This document shows positions 16,663 to 23,999 of a DNA stretch of 33,016 nt, one piece after another (within the stretch, counting starts at the first letter, position 1; each line of letters begins with the position of its first letter). The stretch is from the NCBI GenBank assembly GCA_049325415.1, contig JBMOLL010000126.1, forward strand, positions 1 through 33,016, read 5' to 3'. Under the pieces are notes generated by a model that had not been told where the DNA came from, did no database searches, and saw only the letters and a program-made list of their open reading frames with translations. This DNA is from JBMOLL01 sp049325415. GTDB lineage: Bacteria > Bacteroidota > Bacteroidia > Bacteroidales > GCA-2748055. A program made the position numbers and the translations under genes.

Positions 16663-17820
16663 ATGAACGGTGCAGTAGTGATCGAAGGCCATGTCCAGGG
16701 CCTGTCAAATACCCGGGCTCTTGGCGAAGCCGGGATCCCGGTGATCGTTATCGACAGGGATCTCTGTCTGGCACGCTTTTCCCGTTATTGTAAAAAGTTT
16801 TTCCGCTGCCCGGATTATCGGGCCCCTGAGTTCGTACCCTTTTTAATGGACCTGGCCAGAAAGGAGAACCTTCAGGGATGGATGCTGCTGCCATCCAACG
16901 ACCATGCCGTGCATTCCATAGCCGTGCATCGCAAAGAACTGCTCAAATATTACAAAGTACTTACGCCGCCGGCCGGTGTCATTGAAAACATCTATGACAA
17001 GGCAAAGTTGCTTGACCTGGCCGAAAAAGCCGGAGTTGCCTGTCCTTCCACGGTGTACTTCAGGACTCCGGAAGACAGGCCCGAAAAGAACCTGAGCTAT
17101 CCGGTGCTAACCAAAGGAAGAAACGGGCTTACCTTTTACAGGACCATGGGAAGGAAGGCATTTTTTGCAGGCGATGAGAGTGAATTGCGGTCCCAATTGA
17201 AGACAATCTCTGAAAAGATCCCTGTTTCACAGACTTTTACGCAGGAGGTAATACCATTCGACGGGACAAATAAAACCATTTCCTTTACGGCATTCAGCAT
17301 AAGGGGTGAAATTAAAACCTGTTGGGCAGGAGAAAAGATCAGGGAACATCCCCTGCGCTTCGGAACAGCTACCATGGCTGTCAGTATCCCCGGGGAAGGA
17401 CTCCTGGAGCCGGCCGGAAAACTTCTGCGTGAGCTGGATTATACCGGGATCTGTGAGATCGAATTCCTGCTTGACCCCAGGGACCGGACTTATAAACTGA
17501 TTGAAATCAATGCCCGTACCTGGCTCTGGGTAGGCCTGGCAAAGCACTGTGGTGTTAACTACGCCCTGATCGCCTATAATTACCTGAACGAACTTGAAAA
17601 TAACTATCCGCAAAGCTATACCACAGGGATAAAATGGATCAATTACCTGACCGATATTCCATTTTCCCTTTCGGCTATTATCAGTGGAAAACTGAGACTA
17701 TCAGCCTATTTTTCATCGCTCAGGGGAAAGAAATGCGATGCATTTTTCTCCCTGAAGGATCCACTCCCTGCCGTGATGTTCTTTTTCCTCTCGGTATATA
17801 TAGCCATAAAAAGAAGATAA
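16663..17820 (+). CDS. ATP-grasp carboxylate-amine ligase (second of two)
   Basis: 385 aa. The N-terminus AVVIEGHVQGLSNTRALGEA is a Rossmann-like pre-ATP-grasp domain as in carbamoyl-phosphate-synthetase-like and D-aspartate-ligase-like proteins. ATP-grasp residues: YPVLTKGRNG (146-155), FTQEVIPFDG (192-201), and the metal site CEIEFLLDPRDRTYKLIEIN (264-283) with E265, E267 and E281, followed by ART. All key residues are intact, so an active ligase is expected. The C-terminal 50 residues include a hydrophobic stretch (PLPAVMFFFLSVYIAI) that may tether it to the membrane. The ATG is 1 nt after the GT4 stop. It probably attaches an amino acid or similar amine to a carboxylate on the glycan or on a precursor; this is inferred from family and context. 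Confidence 0.85.
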   Translation: MNGAVVIEGHVQGLSNTRALGEAGIPVIVIDRDLCLARFSRYCKKFFRCPDYRAPEFVPFLMDLARKENLQGWMLLPSNDHAVHSIAVHRKELLKYYKVLTPPAGVIENIYDKAKLLDLAEKAGVACPSTVYFRTPEDRPEKNLSYPVLTKGRNGLTFYRTMGRKAFFAGDESELRSQLKTISEKIPVSQTFTQEVIPFDGTNKTISFTAFSIRGEIKTCWAGEKIREHPLRFGTATMAVSIPGEGLLEPAGKLLRELDYTGICEIEFLLDPRDRTYKLIEINARTWLWVGLAKHCGVNYALIAYNYLNELENNYPQSYTTGIKWINYLTDIPFSLSAIISGKLRLSAYFSSLRGKKCDAFFSLKDPLPAVMFFFLSVYIAIKRR

Positions 17821-17840
17821 CAATCCTAAAATTATAAATC

Positions 17841-18650
17841 ATGGAGATTCTTGTTGTTATATTGTCAACCTTTCTGCTTTCCACGGCCATGTTCATTTTC
17901 TGGGTGGCTAAAGGCGGCTTTAACCGAAAATATCTTTATACGGATAATCTGATCCTCGCCAGCGTTTCATCTCTGATCAACGTATTCATATACAGCAAGC
18001 TGACGCTCCCTTTCTGGCTGATTGTGCCCTTTATTTCCGGAACGGTAGTCCTGCTGCTGTTCATTGCCCTGTTCTTCTATCGTTTTTTCAGGAACCCGCA
18101 GAGAAATATCCCCGGTGAAGCCAATGATGTGGTATCCCCTGCCGACGGAAGGGTAATCTACATCAAAGAACTGGAAGCAAATCAGATCCCTGTTACGATT
18201 AAGAAGAAAAGGGTGGCGTCCATCCGGGAGATTACCAAAACCGATATCCTTGAACAGCCCTGTTACCTGATCGGCATTGCAATGACCCTTTTTGATGTCC
18301 ATTATAACCGGGCACCGATCGACGGTAAAGTCATTTTAGTAAAGCACACGCCGGGAACTTCCATCGGGCTGAATACACCGGAATCGACCCTGACCAATGA
18401 AAGGAACACCACCGTTTTTCAAAGAGAAGATGGAGTAAAGGCCGGTGTGGTTCAAATCGCTGCCCGTGGTGTTAACCGCTGCATTGTTATGTCGGCAGAA
18501 GGCGACTACCTCAGCAGAGGAGCGATTTTTGGCAAGATCAGATGGGGATCACAGGCCGATCTGATCATCCCCAGGAATGCTGAAATACTTGTCAGGGAAG
18601 GGGAACAGGTCTTTGCCGGTAAAACGATCATTGCAAAATTACTTGACTAA
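17841..18650 (+). CDS. Phosphatidylserine-decarboxylase-family protein
   Basis: 269 aa. The pyruvoyl-enzyme hallmarks are intact: SPADG (99-103) with D102, FDVHYNR (151-157) with H154, and the self-cleavage site IRWGSQAD (233-240), where cleavage between G236 and S237 would leave the pyruvoyl group on S237. Two to three hydrophobic segments precede the catalytic domain (about 3-22, 38-52, 58-82), anchoring it in the inner membrane. Standard Psd makes phosphatidylethanolamine from phosphatidylserine. The position between an ATP-grasp gene and a DUF354 gene in an EPS operon is unusual: it may be the housekeeping enzyme, or may decarboxylate a serine-type substituent. The C-terminus of a short (bacterial/archaeal type) Psd fits its length. 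Confidence 0.88.
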   Translation: MEILVVILSTFLLSTAMFIFWVAKGGFNRKYLYTDNLILASVSSLINVFIYSKLTLPFWLIVPFISGTVVLLLFIALFFYRFFRNPQRNIPGEANDVVSPADGRVIYIKELEANQIPVTIKKKRVASIREITKTDILEQPCYLIGIAMTLFDVHYNRAPIDGKVILVKHTPGTSIGLNTPESTLTNERNTTVFQREDGVKAGVVQIAARGVNRCIVMSAEGDYLSRGAIFGKIRWGSQADLIIPRNAEILVREGEQVFAGKTIIAKLLD

Positions 18651-18667
18651 ACGGAAAAACCTGAATC

Positions 18668-19660
18668 ATGAAAATCTGGTTTGATTTTACCAACCCACCG
18701 CATGTCAACTTTTTCAAGCCGGTGATAGCCTATTACCGTGATCTTGGAAACGAGATCCTCTGTACGGCAAGGGAGTTTGTCGAAACCGTGGAATTGCTGC
18801 ACCTACACGGGATCCCGTTTGACCTTTACGGAAAGCACGGAGGCAGGAAAAAGATCAACAAGGTCAGGGCTCTGCTCGACCGTTATCTAAAACTCTATAG
18901 AAATGTCGGAGATTTTGATGTAAGCTTCTCATCCAACAACGAAGCCCCTTTCATTAGCTGGCTGAGAAGAAAGCCTTCCTATGTGTTTGACGACAACGAT
19001 ATTGCACCGAACTGGCTTTACAGTAAGTTTGTCAATTATGTGGTTTCTCCCGTACACATCGATAAGGATGCCATGCAAAGAATGGGGGTGAGCCGCGACA
19101 AGATGATCTATTACGATGGCTTCAAGGAGAATATCTATGTGGCAGATTATGTTCCTGACCCTGAGTTTATGAGCCAGATCCCATTCAGGAACTTCATTAC
19201 AGTGCGACCCGAGAATATCCAGGCTGCCTATGTTCCCCACGGGGTAAAAAGTATCGTCCCTGAACTTATCGGCAAGCTTACCGATAAAGGCATAAACATA
19301 CTTTATCTTCCAAGGTACAGGGCCGACAGGGATCTGATCAGCATGAACGACCGGATCTTTATTCCCTCCAAACCCCTCAACGGGCTTGATGTCTCCTATT
19401 ATTCAGATGCCGTGCTCACCGGTGCGGGATCATTTTCAAGGGAAGCCGCCGTAATCGGTACACCATCTGTTTCCTTTTTTGCAGGCGACAAATTCCTTGG
19501 GGTCGATAAAGAGATGTTCCGCCGGCAGATGGTCTTTTTCTCGCGCGATCCGGATGCAATCATACAATACCTGTCGAAAGCGAAAAAGAAAGAATTTTCT
19601 CCCGGGGCAAGCAAAGCCGTGCAAGAGAGCCTTTTTGACCACTTGAACCGTACCCTTTGA
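18668..19660 (+). CDS. DUF354 protein (GT-B-like, probable glycosyltransferase)
   Basis: 330 aa. The start MKIWFDFTNPPHVNFFKPVI is the signature of the DUF354 family, followed by FDVSFSSNNEAPF and VFDDNDIAPNWLY. The C-terminal half has VLTGAGSFSREAAVIGTPSV (about 241-260), a nucleotide-sugar-binding element resembling GT-B enzymes and UDP-GlcNAc 2-epimerases. Members are common in archaeal and bacterial surface-glycan loci but are not biochemically defined as far as I know. It is the last gene of the close-packed operon, 17 nt after the decarboxylase gene. A role as glycosyltransferase fits both fold and place. Confidence 0.85.
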   Translation: MKIWFDFTNPPHVNFFKPVIAYYRDLGNEILCTAREFVETVELLHLHGIPFDLYGKHGGRKKINKVRALLDRYLKLYRNVGDFDVSFSSNNEAPFISWLRRKPSYVFDDNDIAPNWLYSKFVNYVVSPVHIDKDAMQRMGVSRDKMIYYDGFKENIYVADYVPDPEFMSQIPFRNFITVRPENIQAAYVPHGVKSIVPELIGKLTDKGINILYLPRYRADRDLISMNDRIFIPSKPLNGLDVSYYSDAVLTGAGSFSREAAVIGTPSVSFFAGDKFLGVDKEMFRRQMVFFSRDPDAIIQYLSKAKKKEFSPGASKAVQESLFDHLNRTL

Positions 19661-19700
19661 TTTTTTTCCCTGAAAAGACTCCGGGTATGTTTTTGGTCCC

Positions 19701-19708
19701 TACCTTTG
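19701..19708 (+). promoter_or_regulatory. Candidate Bacteroidota -7 element (TACCTTTG)
   Basis: A perfect TAnnTTTG box 17 nt before the ATG at 19726, in the first clear gap (65 nt) after the long operon. No matching TTTG -33 box is seen at the right distance, so the site could be weak or activator-dependent. It suggests that the deacetylase gene has its own transcript. Confidence 0.45.
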
Positions 19709-19725
19709 AAACATATCAAAACTGA

Positions 19726-20583
19726 ATGGATTTTACTGTTTCTCTCTACCGGGAATTTCTGGATAGTTTGAAGCCGGGAGGATACAACATCCTCACTTTC
19801 GGGCAGGTGCTTTCCTTGCCATCGGATCAACTGGAATCTTCAAAATTTATAATACTCAGGCACGACGTCGACCTCCTCCCCGAGAACTCCCTGTATTTTG
19901 CCAGGCTACAGCACAGCCTGGGGATTAAAGCCACCTATTTCTTTCGTATAGTTCCGGAGAGCTTCGATGAGCAAGTCATCCGGACCATTGCCGGTCTGGG
20001 CCATGAAATAGGCTACCACTATGAGGACATGGACCTCTGCAACGGAGATGCCGACAAAGCCATCCAGTCCTTTGAAAAAAACCTGAAGAAACTCCGTGCC
20101 CTGGCGCCTGTTTCAACCATCTGCATGCACGGATCACCCCGTTCGCCCTACGATAACCGCGACCTCTGGAAAAAGTACAGTTACCGCGATTTCGGGCTGT
20201 CCGGAGAACCCTATTTCGACCTCGATTTTACCCGGATGGCCTACTACACCGATACCGGCCGCCGCTGGGACGGCCACCGCTTCTCAGTCCGGGACAAAGA
20301 ATATATAACTGCCAACACGAAAGAGAAGGATGACTTAAGTTCCCATTCACGTTCAAGCGACCCGCATACCCGTAACCCGCAACCCGTAACCCGTAACATT
20401 TTTCCCTCCTTCCATTCCACCTTCGACCTCATCGCCGCCCTCCACTCCGGCACCTTCCCCTCTGCCGCGATGCTTACCTTCCACCCGCAACGATGGACCA
20501 ACCGGCCACTTCCCTGGCTCAGGGAACTGCTCTGGCAGAATACAAAAAATGTGGTCAAGTATTTCGTTATCAAATGGTCCTGA
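19726..20583 (+). CDS. Polysaccharide-deacetylase-like protein with a repeat-derived insertion
   Basis: 285 aa. NodB-like features: ILRHDVDL (43-50) for the metal-binding Asp pair, GHEIGYHYEDM (92-102) for the His region, CMHGSPRSPYDNRDLW (133-148) and the C-terminal MLTFHPQRW (249-257). This subgroup is frequent in surface-polysaccharide loci. It may act on the finished glycan or be a non-metabolic paralogue of the deacetylase encoded at 11081. Between FSVRD and FHSTFDL lies a low-complexity insertion (about 196-226) whose DNA contains CCCGTAAC tandem repeats (20360-20398) normally seen between genes; the frame is kept and the conserved C-terminal motif follows, so the gene is probably functional. 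Confidence 0.85.
   Translation: MDFTVSLYREFLDSLKPGGYNILTFGQVLSLPSDQLESSKFIILRHDVDLLPENSLYFARLQHSLGIKATYFFRIVPESFDEQVIRTIAGLGHEIGYHYEDMDLCNGDADKAIQSFEKNLKKLRALAPVSTICMHGSPRSPYDNRDLWKKYSYRDFGLSGEPYFDLDFTRMAYYTDTGRRWDGHRFSVRDKEYITANTKEKDDLSSHSRSSDPHTRNPQPVTRNIFPSFHSTFDLIAALHSGTFPSAAMLTFHPQRWTNRPLPWLRELLWQNTKNVVKYFVIKWS
20360..20398. repeat. CCCGTAAC-type tandem repeat inside a coding region
   Basis: Five imperfect 8-bp units (CCCGCATA, CCCGTAAC, CCCGCAAC, CCCGTAAC, CCCGTAAC) in a row. The array sits in frame in the variable loop of the deacetylase gene and encodes HTRNPQPVTRN-like residues. Unit number could vary between strains; a gain or loss of one 8-bp unit would shift the frame. Confidence 0.8.
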
Positions 20584-20682
20584 CGGCAGGAACACGCCTG
20601 GCTTTCACCTTGAAGTCCATTCAGTTCTTTAACGTCGTGCGCACCCACCCTGCAGTTTCCACTCTACCCGAAAGGGCGCTCT

Positions 20683-21126
20683 ATGACTGAAAAGTCCACT
20701 CTGCGTTCAAAAGTCAGGGCCTGGTTCACTCCTGCAAGGATCAGGCTGCTGCTGGCCCTTGTACCGGTAACGGCAGTCGGATTAATGAGCAAGATGGTCC
20801 ATATCCCACACATGGCCTGGATACATAATTCCCTTGGTGGCCTGCTCTACGTGGTTTTTTTCATCCTGCTGCTCCTCCTGATCTTCCCCTCATGGAAGCC
20901 CCTTTATGCCGCACTCACCGTTTTCCTTTTCACCTCCGCTCTTGAGTTCGCTCAACTGATCCACCACCCTTTCCTGGAGGCTGTCAGAGCGACCAGGCCC
21001 GGCCGGGCCCTGATCGGCTCCACCTTTAATCCTGCCGATTTTACCTGGTACCTTGCAGGAGCCATACTGGGTTTCCTGCTGGTACGCCTGCTGCTCCCAC
21101 CTCCCGCGTCGGTTTCCGGCCGCTGA
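20683..21126 (+). CDS. DUF2809-family small membrane protein
   Basis: 147 aa with four hydrophobic helices (about 18-36, 48-66, 70-88, 118-138). The order GLMSKMVHIP, LGGLLYVVFFILLL, LEFAQLIHHPFLEAVRATRPGRALIG and FNPADFTWYLAGAILG matches the DUF2809 (VanZ-like) pattern. The function of this family is unknown. It begins 100 nt after the deacetylase gene; nothing clear lies in that gap. It is followed by the hairpin at 21158-21181, which may end its transcript. Confidence 0.75.
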   Translation: MTEKSTLRSKVRAWFTPARIRLLLALVPVTAVGLMSKMVHIPHMAWIHNSLGGLLYVVFFILLLLLIFPSWKPLYAALTVFLFTSALEFAQLIHHPFLEAVRATRPGRALIGSTFNPADFTWYLAGAILGFLLVRLLLPPPASVSGR

Positions 21127-21157
21127 TCCCTTCCTCTTTTTCATCCCCGTCAGCTCA

Positions 21158-21181
21158 CTGGCGCTGTAAGACAAGCGCCAG
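21158..21181 (+). terminator. 8-bp perfect hairpin downstream of the DUF2809 gene
   Basis: CTGGCGCT (21158-21165) pairs with AGCGCCAG (21174-21181) around an 8-nt loop, 32 nt after the DUF2809 stop. It lacks the T-run of a canonical intrinsic terminator, so it may be a terminator of atypical kind, an RNA-stabilising hairpin or an operator. Confidence 0.45.
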
Positions 21182-21238
21182 AACCCCCGAAAACAGCACT
21201 TGTGAAAAAGACGTGTTAACCACGACAAACACACGTGT

Positions 21239-21282
21239 TTTTACCTGCTTCCTTCCCCCACCCTCTTCCTACCTTTATACCG
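21239..21282 (+). promoter_or_regulatory. Promoter-like block A upstream of the small peptide gene
   Basis: TTTTACCTGCTTCC (21239-21252), a 17-nt spacer, then TACCTTTATACCG (21270-21282), a TAnnTTT-type -7 element. The same two boxes recur upstream of the kinase gene with the same spacing. An 8-bp palindrome ACACGTGT (21231-21238) abuts the first box. Predicted start of transcription about 21285, giving a ~47-nt leader. Confidence 0.6.
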
Positions 21283-21331
21283 ATCTACTGACCCACTTCC
21301 GGCAAGGATCTGTCGGGGTAAAAAATTTGGC

Positions 21332-21535
21332 ATGACAGCAGAAAAAAAAGAAAAGACAACGTGTATTGTATCCCTGGTCATCGGACTGATTATCATGACC
21401 ATACTCGAAATCCACATTATTAACCAGCCGGGAAATGCCTACGCAGGCAAAGGAGAACCCGGAGAAGACCGGCTCACCGAACAGACCGTGTTCCCCCTCA
21501 AAGGCTCCATATCCGTTTCAAAAAAGGCTTTCTGA
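21332..21535 (+). CDS. Small secreted or membrane-anchored peptide, unknown
   Basis: 67 aa. A lysine-rich start (MTAEKKEKTT) is followed by a hydrophobic segment (about 11-30) and NQPGNAYA before GKGEPGEDRL; the A-Y-A at 36-38 is a plausible signal-peptidase site, which would release a 29-residue charged peptide. I recognise no family. Support for being real: codon use like its neighbours and the promoter-like block A upstream, shared with the BY-kinase gene. It may be a small partner of the export machinery or a truncated remnant. The following 262 nt (21536-21797) hold only a weak inverted repeat and promoter block B. Confidence 0.45.
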   Translation: MTAEKKEKTTCIVSLVIGLIIMTILEIHIINQPGNAYAGKGEPGEDRLTEQTVFPLKGSISVSKKAF

Positions 21536-21689
21536 TCGCCCGATTCACCCGGAAACTCATTTCCTGTAAGGTAAGCCTGCCAGAAGGATTGCAAATCGCA
21601 ATTCATTATAATTCATTTTATTAACTCTCCGGTTTTTGGGGGATATTTACGGTTGGTAATCCAGCAAACGTTTATCAAAATCAGTGATG

Positions 21690-21753
21690 ACCACCGATAA
21701 TACAGGTGGTTTTACCTGCTTCCCGAAGAACTGATCCCTCTATTTTTATACCG
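21690..21753 (+). promoter_or_regulatory. Promoter-like block B upstream of the BY-kinase gene
   Basis: TTTTACCTGCTTCC (21710-21723), a 17-nt spacer, then TATTTTTATACCG (21741-21753). The first box is identical to that of block A and the second differs at two positions. Just upstream are two overlapping inverted repeats: ACCACC (21690-21695) with GGTGGT (21705-21710), and CAGGT (21703-21707) with ACCTG (21714-21718). Transcription would start near 21756. Confidence 0.6.
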
Positions 21754-21768
21754 TCGAATTTTACGTTT

Positions 21769-21783
21769 CACCTTTGTAAGGTG
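21769..21783 (+). promoter_or_regulatory. Leader hairpin or operator CACCTTTGTAAGGTG
   Basis: A perfect 6-bp inverted repeat (CACCTT / AAGGTG) around TGT, 14 nt before the kinase ATG and within the predicted leader. It could form a small hairpin occluding the ribosome site, or bind a dimeric regulator. Confidence 0.4.
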
Positions 21784-21797
21784 ATTTTTCATTTAAA

Positions 21798-23969
21798 ATG
21801 ACAGAAGAAGGACAAAAACATCAGTACTACCCGCAGACACCGGTCAATCCCGGTGAACACTCTGCTGCGGTCAGGGATGATGAAATTGATTTCAGAAGGC
21901 TGTTCTTCATTCTGATGATCCATAAGTGGAAATTCCTTGTCATCCTGATCCTGACCATGCTGGTGACCTATCTTTACTACCGGCGCCAGGAAAACTACTA
22001 CGAATCGGACTTCGAGGTATTCTACAATGAAACGTCCAGGCAGTTTATTAACTCCTCGGGTGTGCCGGCTGTCACTCCTGAATTCGACAAATATTTCTGG
22101 CTCAGCGTCATGCAATCCGACGAAGTAGCCAGGCTCACACTCCGGTATTCCAGTCTGCCGCTTGCACCCGAAGCATTAAAGCAAATGATCCGGGTTACCC
22201 TGGGAGGGCAAAAGGATCTGACCTCGCCTGTGTTTATCGTCAGCATCCGTTCAACGGCCAGCAACCAGATCCCGGTCATTATCAAGGCCTATGTCAATGC
22301 CCTGAATGACATGCTCAGGAAATACGAGACGGAAAGCACGAACCAGACCATCCGCTACCTCAGTGGCATGCTGGAGGAAAATCACAGAAAACTGGAGGAG
22401 ATTGATCGTGATATCCTGTATAAACAGTCGTCGAATCCCTACCTGATGAGGGATATTCCCAAACTCACCTCCGATCTGGAATCGTTCCGGACGGAACTTC
22501 TGAATGTCCAGATTGAACTGGCTTCCGTACAGTCGTCTAAAAAAGAAACCCAGCGGGAATTTACCAAACTCGATGGTACTGTAGTCAATGAATCGGCCTT
22601 TTCCGAGCCGATAAAGGTCCAGCTGATGAATCTCCAGGTGGATCTCGCCAGGGCACTTACCCATTACAAGGAAGACCATCCTGTGGTGATCTCGCTCAGG
22701 GATAATATTGAGAAACTCAGTGCAATGCTCAGAGATTCCATCGAACAGAAACTTGAGATCAAGAGCCTGGTTTCCAATCCGCTGAAGAGCCAGATGATGA
22801 GCAAACTCCTTGATCTTCAGATCTCCGAAATGTCGCTCAGCACAAAGGTCCTGTCCCTGCAGAAAGTTATCGGCGATCTGGAGTATCAGCTTCTGCCCGA
22901 CTCTTCAAAACTCGACCAGCGCCAGCTCACCCGGAGCAGGGAACTGGTAATGATGACCATCACCCAGCTCAATTCGGAGCTTATCGGTATTCAATCGGCC
23001 AGTCAGAGCGGGATCAACCGTTTTGTGCTGATCGATGAACCTGCTGCGCCCCGCAACCCTTCCAACAAGGGACTGAAATATTTTGTCCTGATCGGACTGA
23101 TCCTCGGCACCTTTCTGGGCGGCATTGCCGTGTTTCTCTACGACCTGGCCGATAACCGCTACATGCTGACCGGCGACTTCACCAGGAAAAACGACCAGCT
23201 GATTATCGGAACCCTTCCTCACCGCAAGCGCGCAGATAAATTCTATAAAACGATCGACAACGGTAAAGAATCCTATAAAAGCAGGAGTGAACTCGGTGAG
23301 CTGGTCGTCAATGTGAAGCAGCAACTCAAAAAAACCGGCAGTAAACTGATTGCCGTGAGCAGTCCTGCCCGGAAAGAAGGAAAATCACTGATCACCCTGC
23401 GCCTGGCTGCCGGACTCGCCGATAAAAAAACAAAAGTCCTGCTGATCGACATCGATCTCTATGCACCCAAGCTAACCTACCGGCTGAATATGAGAAAGCA
23501 GCTGGGACTGGCCGAATTCCTGGCCGGAGAGAAGAAGGAAGAAGAAATAATTGCTGAAACCGGAGTCCCCGGGCTCCATTTCATCCCGGCCGGTGATATC
23601 GACCTGTTAGAGGAGATCAGCTATGAAGATGCCGGTTTTGAAAGACTCATGAACTGGGCAAGGGCAAACTATGACATTGTCCTTGTTGACACTCCTGCTG
23701 TTCTTTACGTGCCCGACCTGATCTCCTTCCTCGAACATACCGACCTGATCTTTGCCATTGCCCGGCTGAATTATACCACCGAACGTTCCTTTGCCAAAAT
23801 GGTAAGCATGTTCCGGCATGGCAGCCACCGGATCGACGGAGTGATCCTGAATGATCTTCGAAGGAATATGCGGGCTGAGTACGGGGAATATTACTATTAC
23901 TATTATGACTACCAGTACGGAGAAAGAACCCGGAAAAGAAAAAAGAAATCAGATAAAAAAGCAGCCTGA
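21798..23969 (+). CDS. Wzc-type polysaccharide co-polymerase / tyrosine autokinase
   Basis: 723 aa. The N-terminal Wzz domain is framed by membrane helices at about 46-62 and 428-449, with a long periplasmic coiled-coil region (about 185-400) between. The cytoplasmic BY-kinase domain has Walker A SSPARKEGKS (521-530, K529), Walker A' VLLIDIDLYAP (547-557, D551 and D553) and Walker B IVLVDTPA (627-634, D631). The tail holds nine Tyr in 695-708, the autophosphorylation cluster. Walker A is unusual: the PG before EGKS is replaced by RK. Such proteins set chain length and, by cycles of phosphorylation, control polymerisation and export with the Wza-like channel. No tyrosine phosphatase gene is in the window. 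First gene of the assembly/export operon under promoter block B. Confidence 0.95.
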   Translation: MTEEGQKHQYYPQTPVNPGEHSAAVRDDEIDFRRLFFILMIHKWKFLVILILTMLVTYLYYRRQENYYESDFEVFYNETSRQFINSSGVPAVTPEFDKYFWLSVMQSDEVARLTLRYSSLPLAPEALKQMIRVTLGGQKDLTSPVFIVSIRSTASNQIPVIIKAYVNALNDMLRKYETESTNQTIRYLSGMLEENHRKLEEIDRDILYKQSSNPYLMRDIPKLTSDLESFRTELLNVQIELASVQSSKKETQREFTKLDGTVVNESAFSEPIKVQLMNLQVDLARALTHYKEDHPVVISLRDNIEKLSAMLRDSIEQKLEIKSLVSNPLKSQMMSKLLDLQISEMSLSTKVLSLQKVIGDLEYQLLPDSSKLDQRQLTRSRELVMMTITQLNSELIGIQSASQSGINRFVLIDEPAAPRNPSNKGLKYFVLIGLILGTFLGGIAVFLYDLADNRYMLTGDFTRKNDQLIIGTLPHRKRADKFYKTIDNGKESYKSRSELGELVVNVKQQLKKTGSKLIAVSSPARKEGKSLITLRLAAGLADKKTKVLLIDIDLYAPKLTYRLNMRKQLGLAEFLAGEKKEEEIIAETGVPGLHFIPAGDIDLLEEISYEDAGFERLMNWARANYDIVLVDTPAVLYVPDLISFLEHTDLIFAIARLNYTTERSFAKMVSMFRHGSHRIDGVILNDLRRNMRAEYGEYYYYYYDYQYGERTRKRKKKSDKKAA

Positions 23970-23999
23970 ATAACAGACCGGTAAAATATTTTTTAAGTA

